Below, piece by piece: positions 15,201 to 22,631 of a stretch of DNA of 26,497 bases; positions within the stretch are counted from its first letter, which is position 1, and every line of letters begins with the position of its first letter. Source of the DNA: Clostridia bacterium (GTDB lineage Bacteria > Bacillota > Clostridia > Christensenellales > CAG-1252); the NCBI GenBank assembly GCA_017455385.1, contig JAFTBD010000018.1, positions 1 to 26,497 on the forward strand. The letters are read 5' to 3'. Below the pieces are notes generated by a model, which saw only the letters and a list, made by a program, of their open reading frames with translations, was not told the DNA's origin and did no database searches. The translations under genes and the position numbers were made by a program.

Positions 15201-18200
15201 GTCGAGAGTGTCGCCTTTAAGGCGTATAACGCACTGACGGGAGAATTCGATCGCGACCTTTCCGACTTGTTGGGCTTCCCGTATCTTCTCGACGTTGATT
15301 ACTATATCGATTATTATTCCTATACGGTGATCAGGGAGACGGGCAAGCGTACGCACGACGGCGAATATCACAGCACGACACCGCCGACGGCGAAAGGGAA
15401 TTATATCGCGCGTGTCGTATTCAAAGATGGTGTAGCAGAGGAGACTAAGTACACTATCGTGGACGGTTTCAATGAGGACGGCGATCCTTTGGATCACATT
15501 CGTGAGCACGCGTACGTGGACAAGGCATATTCCATCAAACAGCAGACCGATTTGGCGGCGCACGTTTCCGTGGAGAACGTCTTCGAGGATACTGTTTTCT
15601 ATAAGATCATCGACCTCGCATTCATTTACGGCGGGAGCTTGTTCTCCGCAGGTTCCATTGTGTACGACACGACAGTCACGTATTCGGGAGAGTCTGTCTC
15701 CACCGAGGTCGTCGCCAACGGATTGAAGGTGAAGCGCAGCGACCCCGGCACCTATACCGTCACCTTTACCTTCCAGCGGAATACCGGCTATCATATCGGA
15801 GAATGCGACGGCGTTTATGACGGCACCTTTGATTATATCGCCGCGGGGGATACCCTCGTTTATACCTATACTTTCATCAAACAAAAAGAATTGGTGACAA
15901 ATGATTGGGGCATTGACGCCGAGGTCTATTATGACGGTACGGCGAAGTCTGTCACTCCCGTCTTTGAGGCGGAGACCGAGACGGACGTCTATTCCTATGT
16001 CGGCATGATCAAAGACACCCATTATTCCATTCGCTATTACGAGGAGTCGGGGGACAAATACGTTCTGATGAACGAGAAGGTGCCCACCGATCCCGGTAAG
16101 TATATTGCGGAGATCGTCTTTTTGGAGGATCTTCCCGATTATCTCGTGAACGGGCAGGTGCTCCTTGCCGATGCTTTCACCTCGTACGCCACGGAGCAGG
16201 AAGCCGCCACGTTGCCGCGTTTCTCATATGAGATCAAGCAAGCGGTCCTATTGGTCTCTGGCATCACCGTTGCCGACAAGACCTTCGACGGTACGACGGA
16301 TGCTTCCTTGCAGGGGACGATCGTTTTGAATGCGAAAGAGGGCTACGGCGCCATCGTGGAACAGCCTGTCTATACGGGCACGTTGATCGGGCATTTCGAG
16401 AGCAAGTTCCCCGATGCGGCTCCGATCTCCATCGTCTATGACAAAGGGGAGAGCGGATTCTTCCGCTTGACGGATGCTTCCGCCAAGTATTATACGGTGG
16501 AGTATCCCGCGCTCTCTGCGATGATCACGCGTGCGCGCCTTACGGTCAAGCCGAAGGAAGTGCGCCGTCAATACGACTATTCCGCGGTGGATAATACCAT
16601 CGAGTATATCGTGTCTCCTTTGGAGACGATCCGTTCTTTGTTCTCCGTTTCTTCGGAGAGTGAACTGATCTCCGGTGAACTATATCGTCAGAGCGGCATT
16701 TCCGTCGGTTCCTACGATATTCTTACGGATAGGCTTTCTTTAGGGGCAGGCATGAGCTACGAAGGGAAGACCTTGTCCGATCTCTTGGAGCTCTACGTCG
16801 ATCTGTATGACGGGAACGGGAACCTTATCAAGTATCATATCACGAAGCGTACCGTGACTGCGAAGATCAGGTCTTACTCCAAAGTCTACGGTGAGGATGA
16901 TCCCGATACGTTTGAGCTCGATATCCTTTCCGGATCCCTTGTCAGCGGTGATACTATCGTCGCCACGATCGCGCGTATGCAAGGACAGAACGTCGGCTAT
17001 TATGATATCACGGCGTCCGACATCGCCGTGCATAATTCTTCCGATGCCGACGTTTCGGCGAATTACGTCGTGACGATTCAGAAAGGGAAATTCACCATCA
17101 ATGCCAAGCGTCTCGTCATCTCGCCGCCCAATCAGACCGCATCCTATTTGGATGGCTTCGACTCGAAGCGCATCGGCGTATTCGATCCCGAGTCGAATAG
17201 GACGGTCACCGATCTCTATTATACGGATCCGCAGAATGGGGATCGCTTTATCGGTGAGTTGTCCTGCACGCCGAAGAAAGCGGCAGATGGCACCGATGAT
17301 CCTTTCGTCTATGTGATCGGGCGCGGGACCGTCCGCATGGTGAATGCGAAAAAGGAAGACGTCAGCGCGAATTACGATCTCTCGTTTACGACGGAAGAAC
17401 GCACTTTCACCATTGCGAAGACGACGATCAAAGTCAAGATCGATTCGGATGCGATCCCGTCCAAGTATTACGGTGACTCCGAGCCTATCATACCCTTTAC
17501 CGTTACGCAGGAAGGTCTTGAACGTTTGGGAAATGGTCGTTTGACTTTATCTCCCTATTCCTCTGTCGGACGTGAAGGGCGCAGAGCAGGGCAGGAAGAC
17601 GCAGGCAAATACATCATTTGCAAGGATAATTCCGAAGGCACCTTCATCGTGCTCGATAAGGGAAAAGACGTTTCTCGTTACTTCGACTTCGACGTGGAGA
17701 ATATGGCGGCGAATTCCAAGTTCTTCGAGATCAAGCCGCGTCCCATCGTCGTAGCCATCGAGGATGCTACCTTCGAGAATACCGGTATGGATATTCTTCC
17801 GACCGTCAGCTATCTGAATGCTTCGGGCGACAAGCTCTCTGCCACCATGCTTTCCAAGCTGAAAGTTACCTATGCGGCGCCCACCGAAGCGGAGTTTGAA
17901 TACCGGAAGGGTGACAATGTCGTATCTCCCATCATTGTGGGTGACGTCACTTCCGATCCTAATTTTGCCATCGAGACGAAGTCTGGAACGATCACTGTCG
18001 TATACCTGCAAGACGTCATCACGGCGGTTGCATTGTCGGAGGAGGACGAGATCTATACGTCCAATAAGAATATCCTCGCGGGCATCATGCTTTATAAGCC
18101 CGTCAAGTTCTATAAGCTCAATACCGCGAACGGCGAACAGCCTTCGGAAACGGTGGATATCGTCTTGCCTATCGATAAGGAATTCAAGGGTACGGGCTAT

Positions 18201-19286
18201 GTGGCTGTGGCGATGTATGCGGACGGCAGTCCCAAGGCATTCGCCCTTTCGCAAGATGGAATGAACCTTGTCTATGAGGACGACGGTGCCTATTACGTAG
18301 CCATTTGCGTCGTGCAAGAATGGTTCTATGCCGTGCTCGGCGTAGCCGCCATCGTGATAGCCCTTGCGCTGTTCTTCCTCATTCGTTTGCTTGTGCATAT
18401 CATCAAGAAACAAACGGCAATGACGCCCGAAAAGGCGGCGAAGAAGGCGGCGAAACAAGCAGCAAAGGAAGAGGCGAAACGCGCGAAAGCGCAGAAGCAG
18501 GCGGCTACGAGTGCGAAGCCTGCCCCTGCGGCGGATACAGCTTCCGATGAAGTGGAACTGGATCTTCCCGAAGATACGGAAGTGCCGCTCCCTGCCGCGG
18601 ATGATTCCGTCGAGCTCCCGACCGAAGAGCAAGTAGCGGATGACGATTCCGTAGAATTACCGATAGATACTTCCGAATCGGAGATGTCGGAGGAGATAGC
18701 CGTTCCCGTGACGGAAGAGGCAGAGCCCGAGACGGCAGAAGCGCCGTCCGAAGGTGCCGAGGACCAGCCTGCCGATGGAGCGGAAAGAACGCCCGCGCAG
18801 TCTGTCTTCATCCCTGCTGCAGCGATGGAGGCTCCCGCCGCGGAAGAAGCGCCTGCGGAGATGACCAAGGAAGAGAAGAAAGCATTACGTGAGCAGGAGA
18901 AAGCGGCACAGAAGGAGAGAGAACGCGCAGAGAAGGAGAGAGCGCGCGCAGAGAAGGAACGCATCAAGCGCGAACAAGAAGAAGAGCGTGCTCGTCGCGA
19001 GATGGAGAAGAAGGCGAAAAAAGCCAATTCCGGTTCGACAGTGGGTCGGCCGATGGCGTTCATTCCGACCGGTGCGATGACGCAGCCGTCTTCGGAGGAA
19101 GACGATACGAAGAAGAAGCCGGTCGCGTCCACGCCGGATACGACGGAGGGCGATGAGATCGAGCTCGAGCTCCCGACTTCGGATGATGCTTCATCTTCGG
19201 ATGATCTCGTCCTTTCGAGATCCTCGTCGATGTTCACAGACGAAGAGGACGACAAACCGACGGACGGGGAAGACGATAACGATTGA
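12201..19286 (+). CDS. Giant single-pass surface protein with Ig-like/YDG/MBG-type modules and charged cytoplasmic tail
   Basis: A 2361-residue protein. It has a signal peptide (about 1-36, ending SPAQAA), then roughly 2000 residues of repeated beta modules. Many open with a YDG-like strand (ITYDGTPDA, LTYDGGVKL, FVYDGESKD, VYYDGTAKS) and close with a GTY strand (VGTYAATL), typical of bacterial Ig-like repeats. DKTFDGTTDA (from D1359) matches the YDG domain, and KVYGEDDPDTF (1561) and KYYGDSEP (about 1755) match MBG-type repeats. One membrane helix lies near 2041-2070. It is followed by a tail of about 290 residues: a Lys/Ala-rich stretch, acidic segments with recurring VELP-type words, a Lys/Glu/Arg helix (about 2220-2275) and two FIPxxAM motifs. 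No sortase motif is present. It is probably an adhesin or envelope-spanning protein. Monocistronic. Confidence 0.88.
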   Translation: MRATHTYKRYVYYLLPIILFTVLLFGLVVSLSPAQAAESFSYITADITYDGTPDAMTVLPNTGTEIPSSLVYRGGDAYNYSFKLFRSSDGSDWSACPPELASSFALYYVGEPSAPTAVGSHTIQVRPTEGVAGYKYINGSGDPTAVRAGEPIAEATFSIVPENVSLFVPALDEVASPTRSASLYDSITNGAKVILGGTLLTKDTHYSLSLDRLDTGVFTPTVAIDVSGVYRLNVTFDDAPELTEALSRTCLTREGLDPYVLRREFTVSDPSTELSLNKTSIYVDDTTTEITLSAAPSVSYATAVYKKTNSADTTFYSFVRSEGTHRYSGFAAGQYIYRVTYGADDDAHGMKSGDVVDLPFTVREIPYSVSFRVNGDYDLTSVIVDNSAGGDTVFFLVTSFAITDGSADANVFMNVAEQKYETTYYKYSNGTWGSSMTGVGKYKVRVALKSGIENAVQIGNYSIDPSTILIEKDISVIAGGLRVKPVNDDAVFIFTGSPIEPLKFVTLSNEPIDPVLIDGKYTVKYYNEAGLEVAVQAVGHYTFAVTFDDDVDDLNVLAGYVYCGAFDVRYASFGVAYENGTVTALAEDVQGPLPLTKGTDYDLIYYSVSNGDLFHKLGDANVTPQPTEVGTYAAMIVFKVPYVKYNVKASDVAVYHFANNETKATILIDATKLDLTYDGGVKLPPVTFTQAGVAITPVEGVDYSVDYFYKDGGDYLPCGYPVYAGTYKCLVTFLRSDPGQEGVIRAVYEKQVFVIKARSVKVTRKDKNDFVYDGESKDVSVELRVNDRPYAGDHTFAYTLDATPVAEPTNVGTYAATLALDFGADPHAADLVRSYSLSNSAFFLTIKALELEVRYTAPTGYDTMYSGSAFAIDVKYIVKKGKYASDAPISAVALNDASKTLGCPGGYLDISENVTYLLDRSSPDPVSPINPGLYFCCVKAQNSNVALIGASACDQEGVVIADVASLVDGKAYLSFTITPCKVNVEFDLTDDLFYTGEAKGVESVAFKAYNALTGEFDRDLSDLLGFPYLLDVDYYIDYYSYTVIRETGKRTHDGEYHSTTPPTAKGNYIARVVFKDGVAEETKYTIVDGFNEDGDPLDHIREHAYVDKAYSIKQQTDLAAHVSVENVFEDTVFYKIIDLAFIYGGSLFSAGSIVYDTTVTYSGESVSTEVVANGLKVKRSDPGTYTVTFTFQRNTGYHIGECDGVYDGTFDYIAAGDTLVYTYTFIKQKELVTNDWGIDAEVYYDGTAKSVTPVFEAETETDVYSYVGMIKDTHYSIRYYEESGDKYVLMNEKVPTDPGKYIAEIVFLEDLPDYLVNGQVLLADAFTSYATEQEAATLPRFSYEIKQAVLLVSGITVADKTFDGTTDASLQGTIVLNAKEGYGAIVEQPVYTGTLIGHFESKFPDAAPISIVYDKGESGFFRLTDASAKYYTVEYPALSAMITRARLTVKPKEVRRQYDYSAVDNTIEYIVSPLETIRSLFSVSSESELISGELYRQSGISVGSYDILTDRLSLGAGMSYEGKTLSDLLELYVDLYDGNGNLIKYHITKRTVTAKIRSYSKVYGEDDPDTFELDILSGSLVSGDTIVATIARMQGQNVGYYDITASDIAVHNSSDADVSANYVVTIQKGKFTINAKRLVISPPNQTASYLDGFDSKRIGVFDPESNRTVTDLYYTDPQNGDRFIGELSCTPKKAADGTDDPFVYVIGRGTVRMVNAKKEDVSANYDLSFTTEERTFTIAKTTIKVKIDSDAIPSKYYGDSEPIIPFTVTQEGLERLGNGRLTLSPYSSVGREGRRAGQEDAGKYIICKDNSEGTFIVLDKGKDVSRYFDFDVENMAANSKFFEIKPRPIVVAIEDATFENTGMDILPTVSYLNASGDKLSATMLSKLKVTYAAPTEAEFEYRKGDNVVSPIIVGDVTSDPNFAIETKSGTITVVYLQDVITAVALSEEDEIYTSNKNILAGIMLYKPVKFYKLNTANGEQPSETVDIVLPIDKEFKGTGYVAVAMYADGSPKAFALSQDGMNLVYEDDGAYYVAICVVQEWFYAVLGVAAIVIALALFFLIRLLVHIIKKQTAMTPEKAAKKAAKQAAKEEAKRAKAQKQAATSAKPAPAADTASDEVELDLPEDTEVPLPAADDSVELPTEEQVADDDSVELPIDTSESEMSEEIAVPVTEEAEPETAEAPSEGAEDQPADGAERTPAQSVFIPAAAMEAPAAEEAPAEMTKEEKKALREQEKAAQKERERAEKERARAEKERIKREQEEERARREMEKKAKKANSGSTVGRPMAFIPTGAMTQPSSEEDDTKKKPVASTPDTTEGDEIELELPTSDDASSSDDLVLSRSSSMFTDEEDDKPTDGEDDND

Positions 19287-19303
19287 TGTGAACGTCAAAA
19301 GAT

Positions 19304-19349
19304 AAAAAAGGCGTAACCGCGATGGGGTGACCCCAATGGCTACGCCTTT
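19304..19349. terminator. Shared terminator between the giant gene and hom
   Basis: AAAGGCGTA (19307-19315) pairs with TACGCCTTT (19341-19349). The inner part folds further around GGGG-TGA-CCCC (19324-19334). The T run is better on the minus strand (six T after the stem), so it chiefly ends the coaX-hom transcript, but it can also stop the plus-strand gene. Confidence 0.85.
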
Positions 19350-19363
19350 CTGTTGTATGCTTC

Positions 19364-20635
19364 TTATTTTTCCACGCGGATCATGCTGTCGACCTGATGG
19401 ATGCAGGATGCTTTCTCGAGCTCGGCAAGCGCTTTTTTAAAGGTGAGCTCGGTTGTCTTCTGCGTGATGAAGGCGATGGTCGCCTTGCCATTCACGCCGG
19501 CTTTCTGCACCATGCTGTCGATGCTGATGCCCGCCTTGCCGAAGATACCGGTGATGGTGGAGAGGACGCCCGTCTCATCCTTCACGGTGAGGCGGATGTA
19601 ATACTCGCTCGCGAAGTCGTTATTGAAATTCTGCGCGGCTTCTTCCAAAATGAAAGGATAGCGCCTGTGTTCGTAACGCGTCGCGGCGTACACGATGTCG
19701 GAGACGATGGCGCTGCCTGTGGGCAGGTCGCCCGCACCTTTGCCGTAGAACATCAGCTCGCCCACGTTGTCGCCCACGACGTAAATGCCGTTGAAAGCGC
19801 CGCTGACTTTCGCGAGGGGATGATCGTCGGGGATGAAGGCGGGGTAGACGTGCGCCTCGATCTTGCCGTCAACGTTCTTGCTGATGGCGAGGAGCTTCAC
19901 GGTGAAACCGAATTCCTTTCCGAATTTGATGTCCTCTTTGGTCACCTTGCTGATGCCTTCGCGGTAGATGGAGGTGTAGGGGATGCGCTTGTTGAAAGCG
20001 AGAGAGGATAGGATGGACAGCTTGTACGTGCTGTCGAAACCGTCCACGTCGGCGGAAGGATTCGCCTCGGCATAGCCGAGCCTCTGAGCCTCTTTTAGGG
20101 TGTCTTCGTAGTCGCTTCCGTGCTCGCTCATATTGGAGAGGATGTAATTGGTCGTGCCGTTGACGATGCCCTTTATCTCCAAGATATCATTGCCTTGGCA
20201 ACTCTCATGAAGCGCACGGATGATGGGCACGCCGCCTCCGCAGGACGCCTCGAAATAAATGCCTGCGCCCGTTTCTTCCGCGGCGGCTTCGAGCTCCGGC
20301 CAATGCTTGGAGAAGAGCTCTTTATTGGATGTAACGATGCTCTTTCCCGCGCGCAGAGCGGCAAGCAGGAAGGTGCGTGCGGGCTCTATCCCGCCGAAAA
20401 ATTCCGCCACGACTTCGATCTTATCGTCATTTATGACGTTATTGATATCACAAGATACTTTGGATAGGTCGATCCCGAGCGCTACGGCTTTTGTCGTGTC
20501 TTTCTCGAGTACGTGGCGCACTTCGAGATCTACGCCGTAGTCACGCATGATCTTCTCTTTCTTGCTCTCCAAGATGCGGTAGGTGCCGCTTCCGACGACG
20601 CCGAGCCCCAATAAGGCGATGCCTACTTTCTTCAT
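19364..20635 (-). CDS. hom: Homoserine dehydrogenase
   Basis: A 423-residue enzyme reducing aspartate semialdehyde to homoserine with NAD(P)H, on the route to threonine and methionine. The N-terminal Rossmann motif GLGVVGSGTYRIL begins at G10. VTSNKEL, EASCGGGVPII, IVNGTTNYIL and the catalytic-domain signature ADVDGFDSTYKLSIL follow. The C-terminal ~80 residues (YYIRLTVKDETGVLSTITGI) are an ACT domain, as in the long feedback-regulated form. ATG 20635 is preceded by AGGAGG and lies 12 nt after the coaX stop, so the two genes form an operon. No other threonine gene is adjacent, and the pairing with coaX has no obvious metabolic logic. Confidence 0.97.
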   Translation of the reverse strand: MKKVGIALLGLGVVGSGTYRILESKKEKIMRDYGVDLEVRHVLEKDTTKAVALGIDLSKVSCDINNVINDDKIEVVAEFFGGIEPARTFLLAALRAGKSIVTSNKELFSKHWPELEAAAEETGAGIYFEASCGGGVPIIRALHESCQGNDILEIKGIVNGTTNYILSNMSEHGSDYEDTLKEAQRLGYAEANPSADVDGFDSTYKLSILSSLAFNKRIPYTSIYREGISKVTKEDIKFGKEFGFTVKLLAISKNVDGKIEAHVYPAFIPDDHPLAKVSGAFNGIYVVGDNVGELMFYGKGAGDLPTGSAIVSDIVYAATRYEHRRYPFILEEAAQNFNNDFASEYYIRLTVKDETGVLSTITGIFGKAGISIDSMVQKAGVNGKATIAFITQKTTELTFKKALAELEKASCIHQVDSMIRVEK

Positions 20636-20647
20636 AATGTCCTCCTA

Positions 20648-21415
20648 TTAGCGATTCAGGCTGTATAGTATTTGCAGTCCCTTTAGTGTCAACGCACGAT
20701 CGTAATGATCGACGAATTCGGATTTTTCCGATAATATCACGCTTGTCAGACCGCCGGTCGCGATGACCTTCGCGTCTTCGCCGAGCTCTCTCTTGATCTC
20801 GCGGATAATATTCTCCACCAAGCCGCGGTATCCGTAGATGATGCCCGACTGCATATTCGAGATGGTATTCTTGCCGATGGGGGAGGAGGGAAGCGAGAGC
20901 TCCACGAGCGGGAGCTGTGACGCGTGCGAAACGAGCGCGTCCAGACTCGTTTTCATGCCCGGGGCGATGGCGCCGCCGAGAAATACGCCGTCTTTCGTGA
21001 TGGCGTTGAATGTGGTCGCCGTGCCCATATCCACGACGATACAGGGACCGCCGTAAAGCTCATACGCGGCGACGGATGAGGCGATCCTGTCCGCGCCGAG
21101 AGACTTCGGCACGGTGTAGTCCAGCTTGATGCCCGTCTTGATGAGAGAAGAGACCATCAGCGGCTTGACGTGCATATAATAGGTGCAAGCGTGTTCGAGC
21201 GTGTAATTGAGGGTGGGGACGACGGAGCTGATGATGATGCCGTCCACGTCGGAGAAATCGTACCCGTGTGCGCTGAAAAGGTCGCGGAAAGCGATGCCGA
21301 ATTCATCGGCGGTACGAATGATCGTGGCAGAGATACGCCAACTGGAGCGCATCTCCTTCCCGTCGAATAGGGCGAGCTTGATATTGGTATTTCCGACGTC
21401 CATCGCAAGTAACAT
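20648..21415 (-). CDS. coaX: Type III pantothenate kinase
   Basis: A 255-residue first enzyme of coenzyme A synthesis (pantothenate + ATP to 4'-phosphopantothenate). It shows the ASKHA-fold motifs of CoaX: DVGNTN at D6, the GADRIA segment and DMGTATTFN for the second phosphate loop. The length is typical of the family. The start at 21415 is supported because CoaX proteins normally begin two to four residues before DxGNT, and because a strong promoter lies exactly 6 nt upstream. The transcript therefore looks leaderless, and no Shine-Dalgarno site is present. The next ATG (residue 5) would remove part of the first strand. It leads the operon with hom. Confidence 0.97.
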   Translation of the reverse strand: MLLAMDVGNTNIKLALFDGKEMRSSWRISATIIRTADEFGIAFRDLFSAHGYDFSDVDGIIISSVVPTLNYTLEHACTYYMHVKPLMVSSLIKTGIKLDYTVPKSLGADRIASSVAAYELYGGPCIVVDMGTATTFNAITKDGVFLGGAIAPGMKTSLDALVSHASQLPLVELSLPSSPIGKNTISNMQSGIIYGYRGLVENIIREIKRELGEDAKVIATGGLTSVILSEKSEFVDHYDRALTLKGLQILYSLNR

Positions 21416-21421
21416 ATATTG

Positions 21422-21450
21422 ATTATATCAATATTCGCACGTTTTTTCAA
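21422..21450 (-). promoter_or_regulatory. Leaderless-type promoter of coaX-hom
   Basis: On the minus strand: TTGAAA (21450-21445), a 17-bp spacer and TATAAT (21427-21422), with an extended -10 TG. Six nt then precede ATG 21415, so the predicted +1 is the A of ATG. The -10 box lies inside a 19-bp inverted repeat (21416-21434; arms ATATTGAT and ATCAATAT, 3-bp centre). Confidence 0.85.
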
Positions 21451-21484
21451 GTGTTTGCCGTATTTTCTCCGCAGATAGCGAGGA

Positions 21485-21961
21485 TTATGTAAAATTCAGC
21501 GTCAAGATGCCGTATACGACCATCCACAGGTACACTTTTATCTGCACGACGGGAAGACGGAGGAGGACGGCGCCGACGCCTTTTTTCGAGAAGATCCACA
21601 AGTTGATAAAAGACAGTATCATGCACCCCGTCGCGATAAAGAAGGAGGAGATCTCGTATGTCAGCTCGAAAAAGAAGGAGAGAAAGGCGAGCTCCGACAC
21701 CCCTTCCGCAACGAGACAGATCACCCCTTTCGGCAGGTCGACGCGGTTGCCTGCATAGGCGGCAAGGGAGAAGGCGGAGAATAGATACGCCGCCTCGCTG
21801 AGGAGGGCGAAGAGCAAGGGAGATCTAGGGGCGAAGTAAGGGAGTACAAGGGACTCCACCCAAGTGCCGTTCGCCCGTATAAGGAATGCCGAGACTGCGG
21901 CGAAAAAGAGCTCTGTCATGAGCCCGATCGCGAGGACGATAGTCCTTTTATACCATTTCAT
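21485..21961 (-). CDS. Small multi-span membrane protein, TspO/MBR-like
   Basis: A 158-residue protein with about five hydrophobic segments, close to the length and topology of TspO/MBR proteins. Resemblances are the Trp/Pro-containing first loop (NGTWVESLVLPYFAPRS), the second helix ending near SEAAYLFSAFSLAAY, and the terminal helix VYLWMVVYGILTLN, which mirrors the PYxxWxxFAxxLN end of TspO. Many of the tryptophans that give that family its name are missing, so it is divergent or a look-alike. TspO proteins bind porphyrins or other hydrophobic ligands; no ligand can be read here. No Shine-Dalgarno site or good promoter precedes ATG 21961. It lies upstream of coaX on the same strand but is separated by the coaX promoter. 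Confidence 0.72.
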   Translation of the reverse strand: MKWYKRTIVLAIGLMTELFFAAVSAFLIRANGTWVESLVLPYFAPRSPLLFALLSEAAYLFSAFSLAAYAGNRVDLPKGVICLVAEGVSELAFLSFFFELTYEISSFFIATGCMILSFINLWIFSKKGVGAVLLRLPVVQIKVYLWMVVYGILTLNFT

Positions 21962-22036
21962 AGTTAAATGTATGACAGGGGCGACCTCGTCTATGCGACC
22001 AAACCGACGAAGTTCGCGATTGATGAAATATCCTTC

Positions 22037-22065
22037 TTTACTTTATTTTTGCAATATAGTATACT
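22037..22065 (+). promoter_or_regulatory. Leaderless-type promoter of maf-mreB
   Basis: TTTACT (22037-22042, 4 of 6 matches), a 17-bp spacer and TATACT (22060-22065), then 6 nt before ATG 22072. The predicted +1 is the A of that ATG, and no Shine-Dalgarno site is available. This supports 22072, not the internal GTG at 22089, as the original start. Confidence 0.7.
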
Positions 22066-22071
22066 ATTGAT

Positions 22072-22631
22072 ATGACAAATGTTATCCTGTGTTCCGCCTC
22101 CCCCGAAGACGAGAATTGCTGAAGACTATTTTCCCAGCCTTCGATGTCGTTGTTGCGGACACGGAGGAGCGTTCGTCATATCTCAGACCGCACCTTCGGG
22201 TGATGGCGCTCGCCGAGGCGAAACAGCAGGGCGTCGTCGCAGACGCGAATACTGTCGTCATCAGTTCGGATACTCTCGTGTATTATCGCGGGAAGTATTA
22301 CGGCAAGCCGCTCACGGAGGAACGAGCCGCCGAAATGCTGCGGGAGCTGTCCGGTGCGCGCCACAGCGTTTATACCGGTGTCGCCGTGCGGATGGGGGAC
22401 AGAAAACGTGTCTTTTATGACAGAGCCTACGTCCGTTTCAAGAAGCTGTCGGAGGAGGATATTGCACGGTATATCCGAGAATTTCGTCCTTTGGATAAGG
22501 CAGGCGCTTACGGCGTGCAGGACGGCGTGGTGGTGGATAGGTACGAAGGGAGTTTCAGTTGTATCATGGGACTTCCCGTGGAGAAGCTCAGAACGACATT
22601 ACGAGAGATGGGAGTGAAAGATGTACAGTAA
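22072..22631 (+). CDS. maf: Maf-family nucleoside triphosphate pyrophosphatase, N-terminal frameshift as read
   Basis: Maf proteins hydrolyse non-canonical nucleoside triphosphates. From ATG 22072 the frame reads MTNVILCSASP, the Maf start, then runs into a stop at 22120-22122. The continuation RRRELLKTIF lies in another frame. Adding one C to the five-C run at 22100-22104 restores the conserved SASPRR motif and gives about 186 residues, the normal length. Downstream motifs are intact: SSDTLVYYRGKYYGKP, SGARHSVYTGVA and KAGAYGVQDG. GTG 22089 would give an in-frame 180-residue protein, but it lacks the SAS part of the substrate loop. So this is a homopolymer sequencing error, a real inactivating frameshift or phase variation. 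The 3' end overlaps mreB by 11 nt. Confidence 0.85.

Noticed and set aside
22052..22062. CAATATAGTAT shared by the maf promoter and the pilin palindrome (3660-3670)
   Set aside because: An 11-bp AT-rich identity is expected by chance many times in a window of this size; kept only as a hint for a motif scan.
22089..22631. GTG 22089 as the genuine maf start
   Set aside because: It would discard the conserved VILCSAS segment, which is encoded just upstream in frame with ATG 22072, and 22072 has a well-placed promoter.
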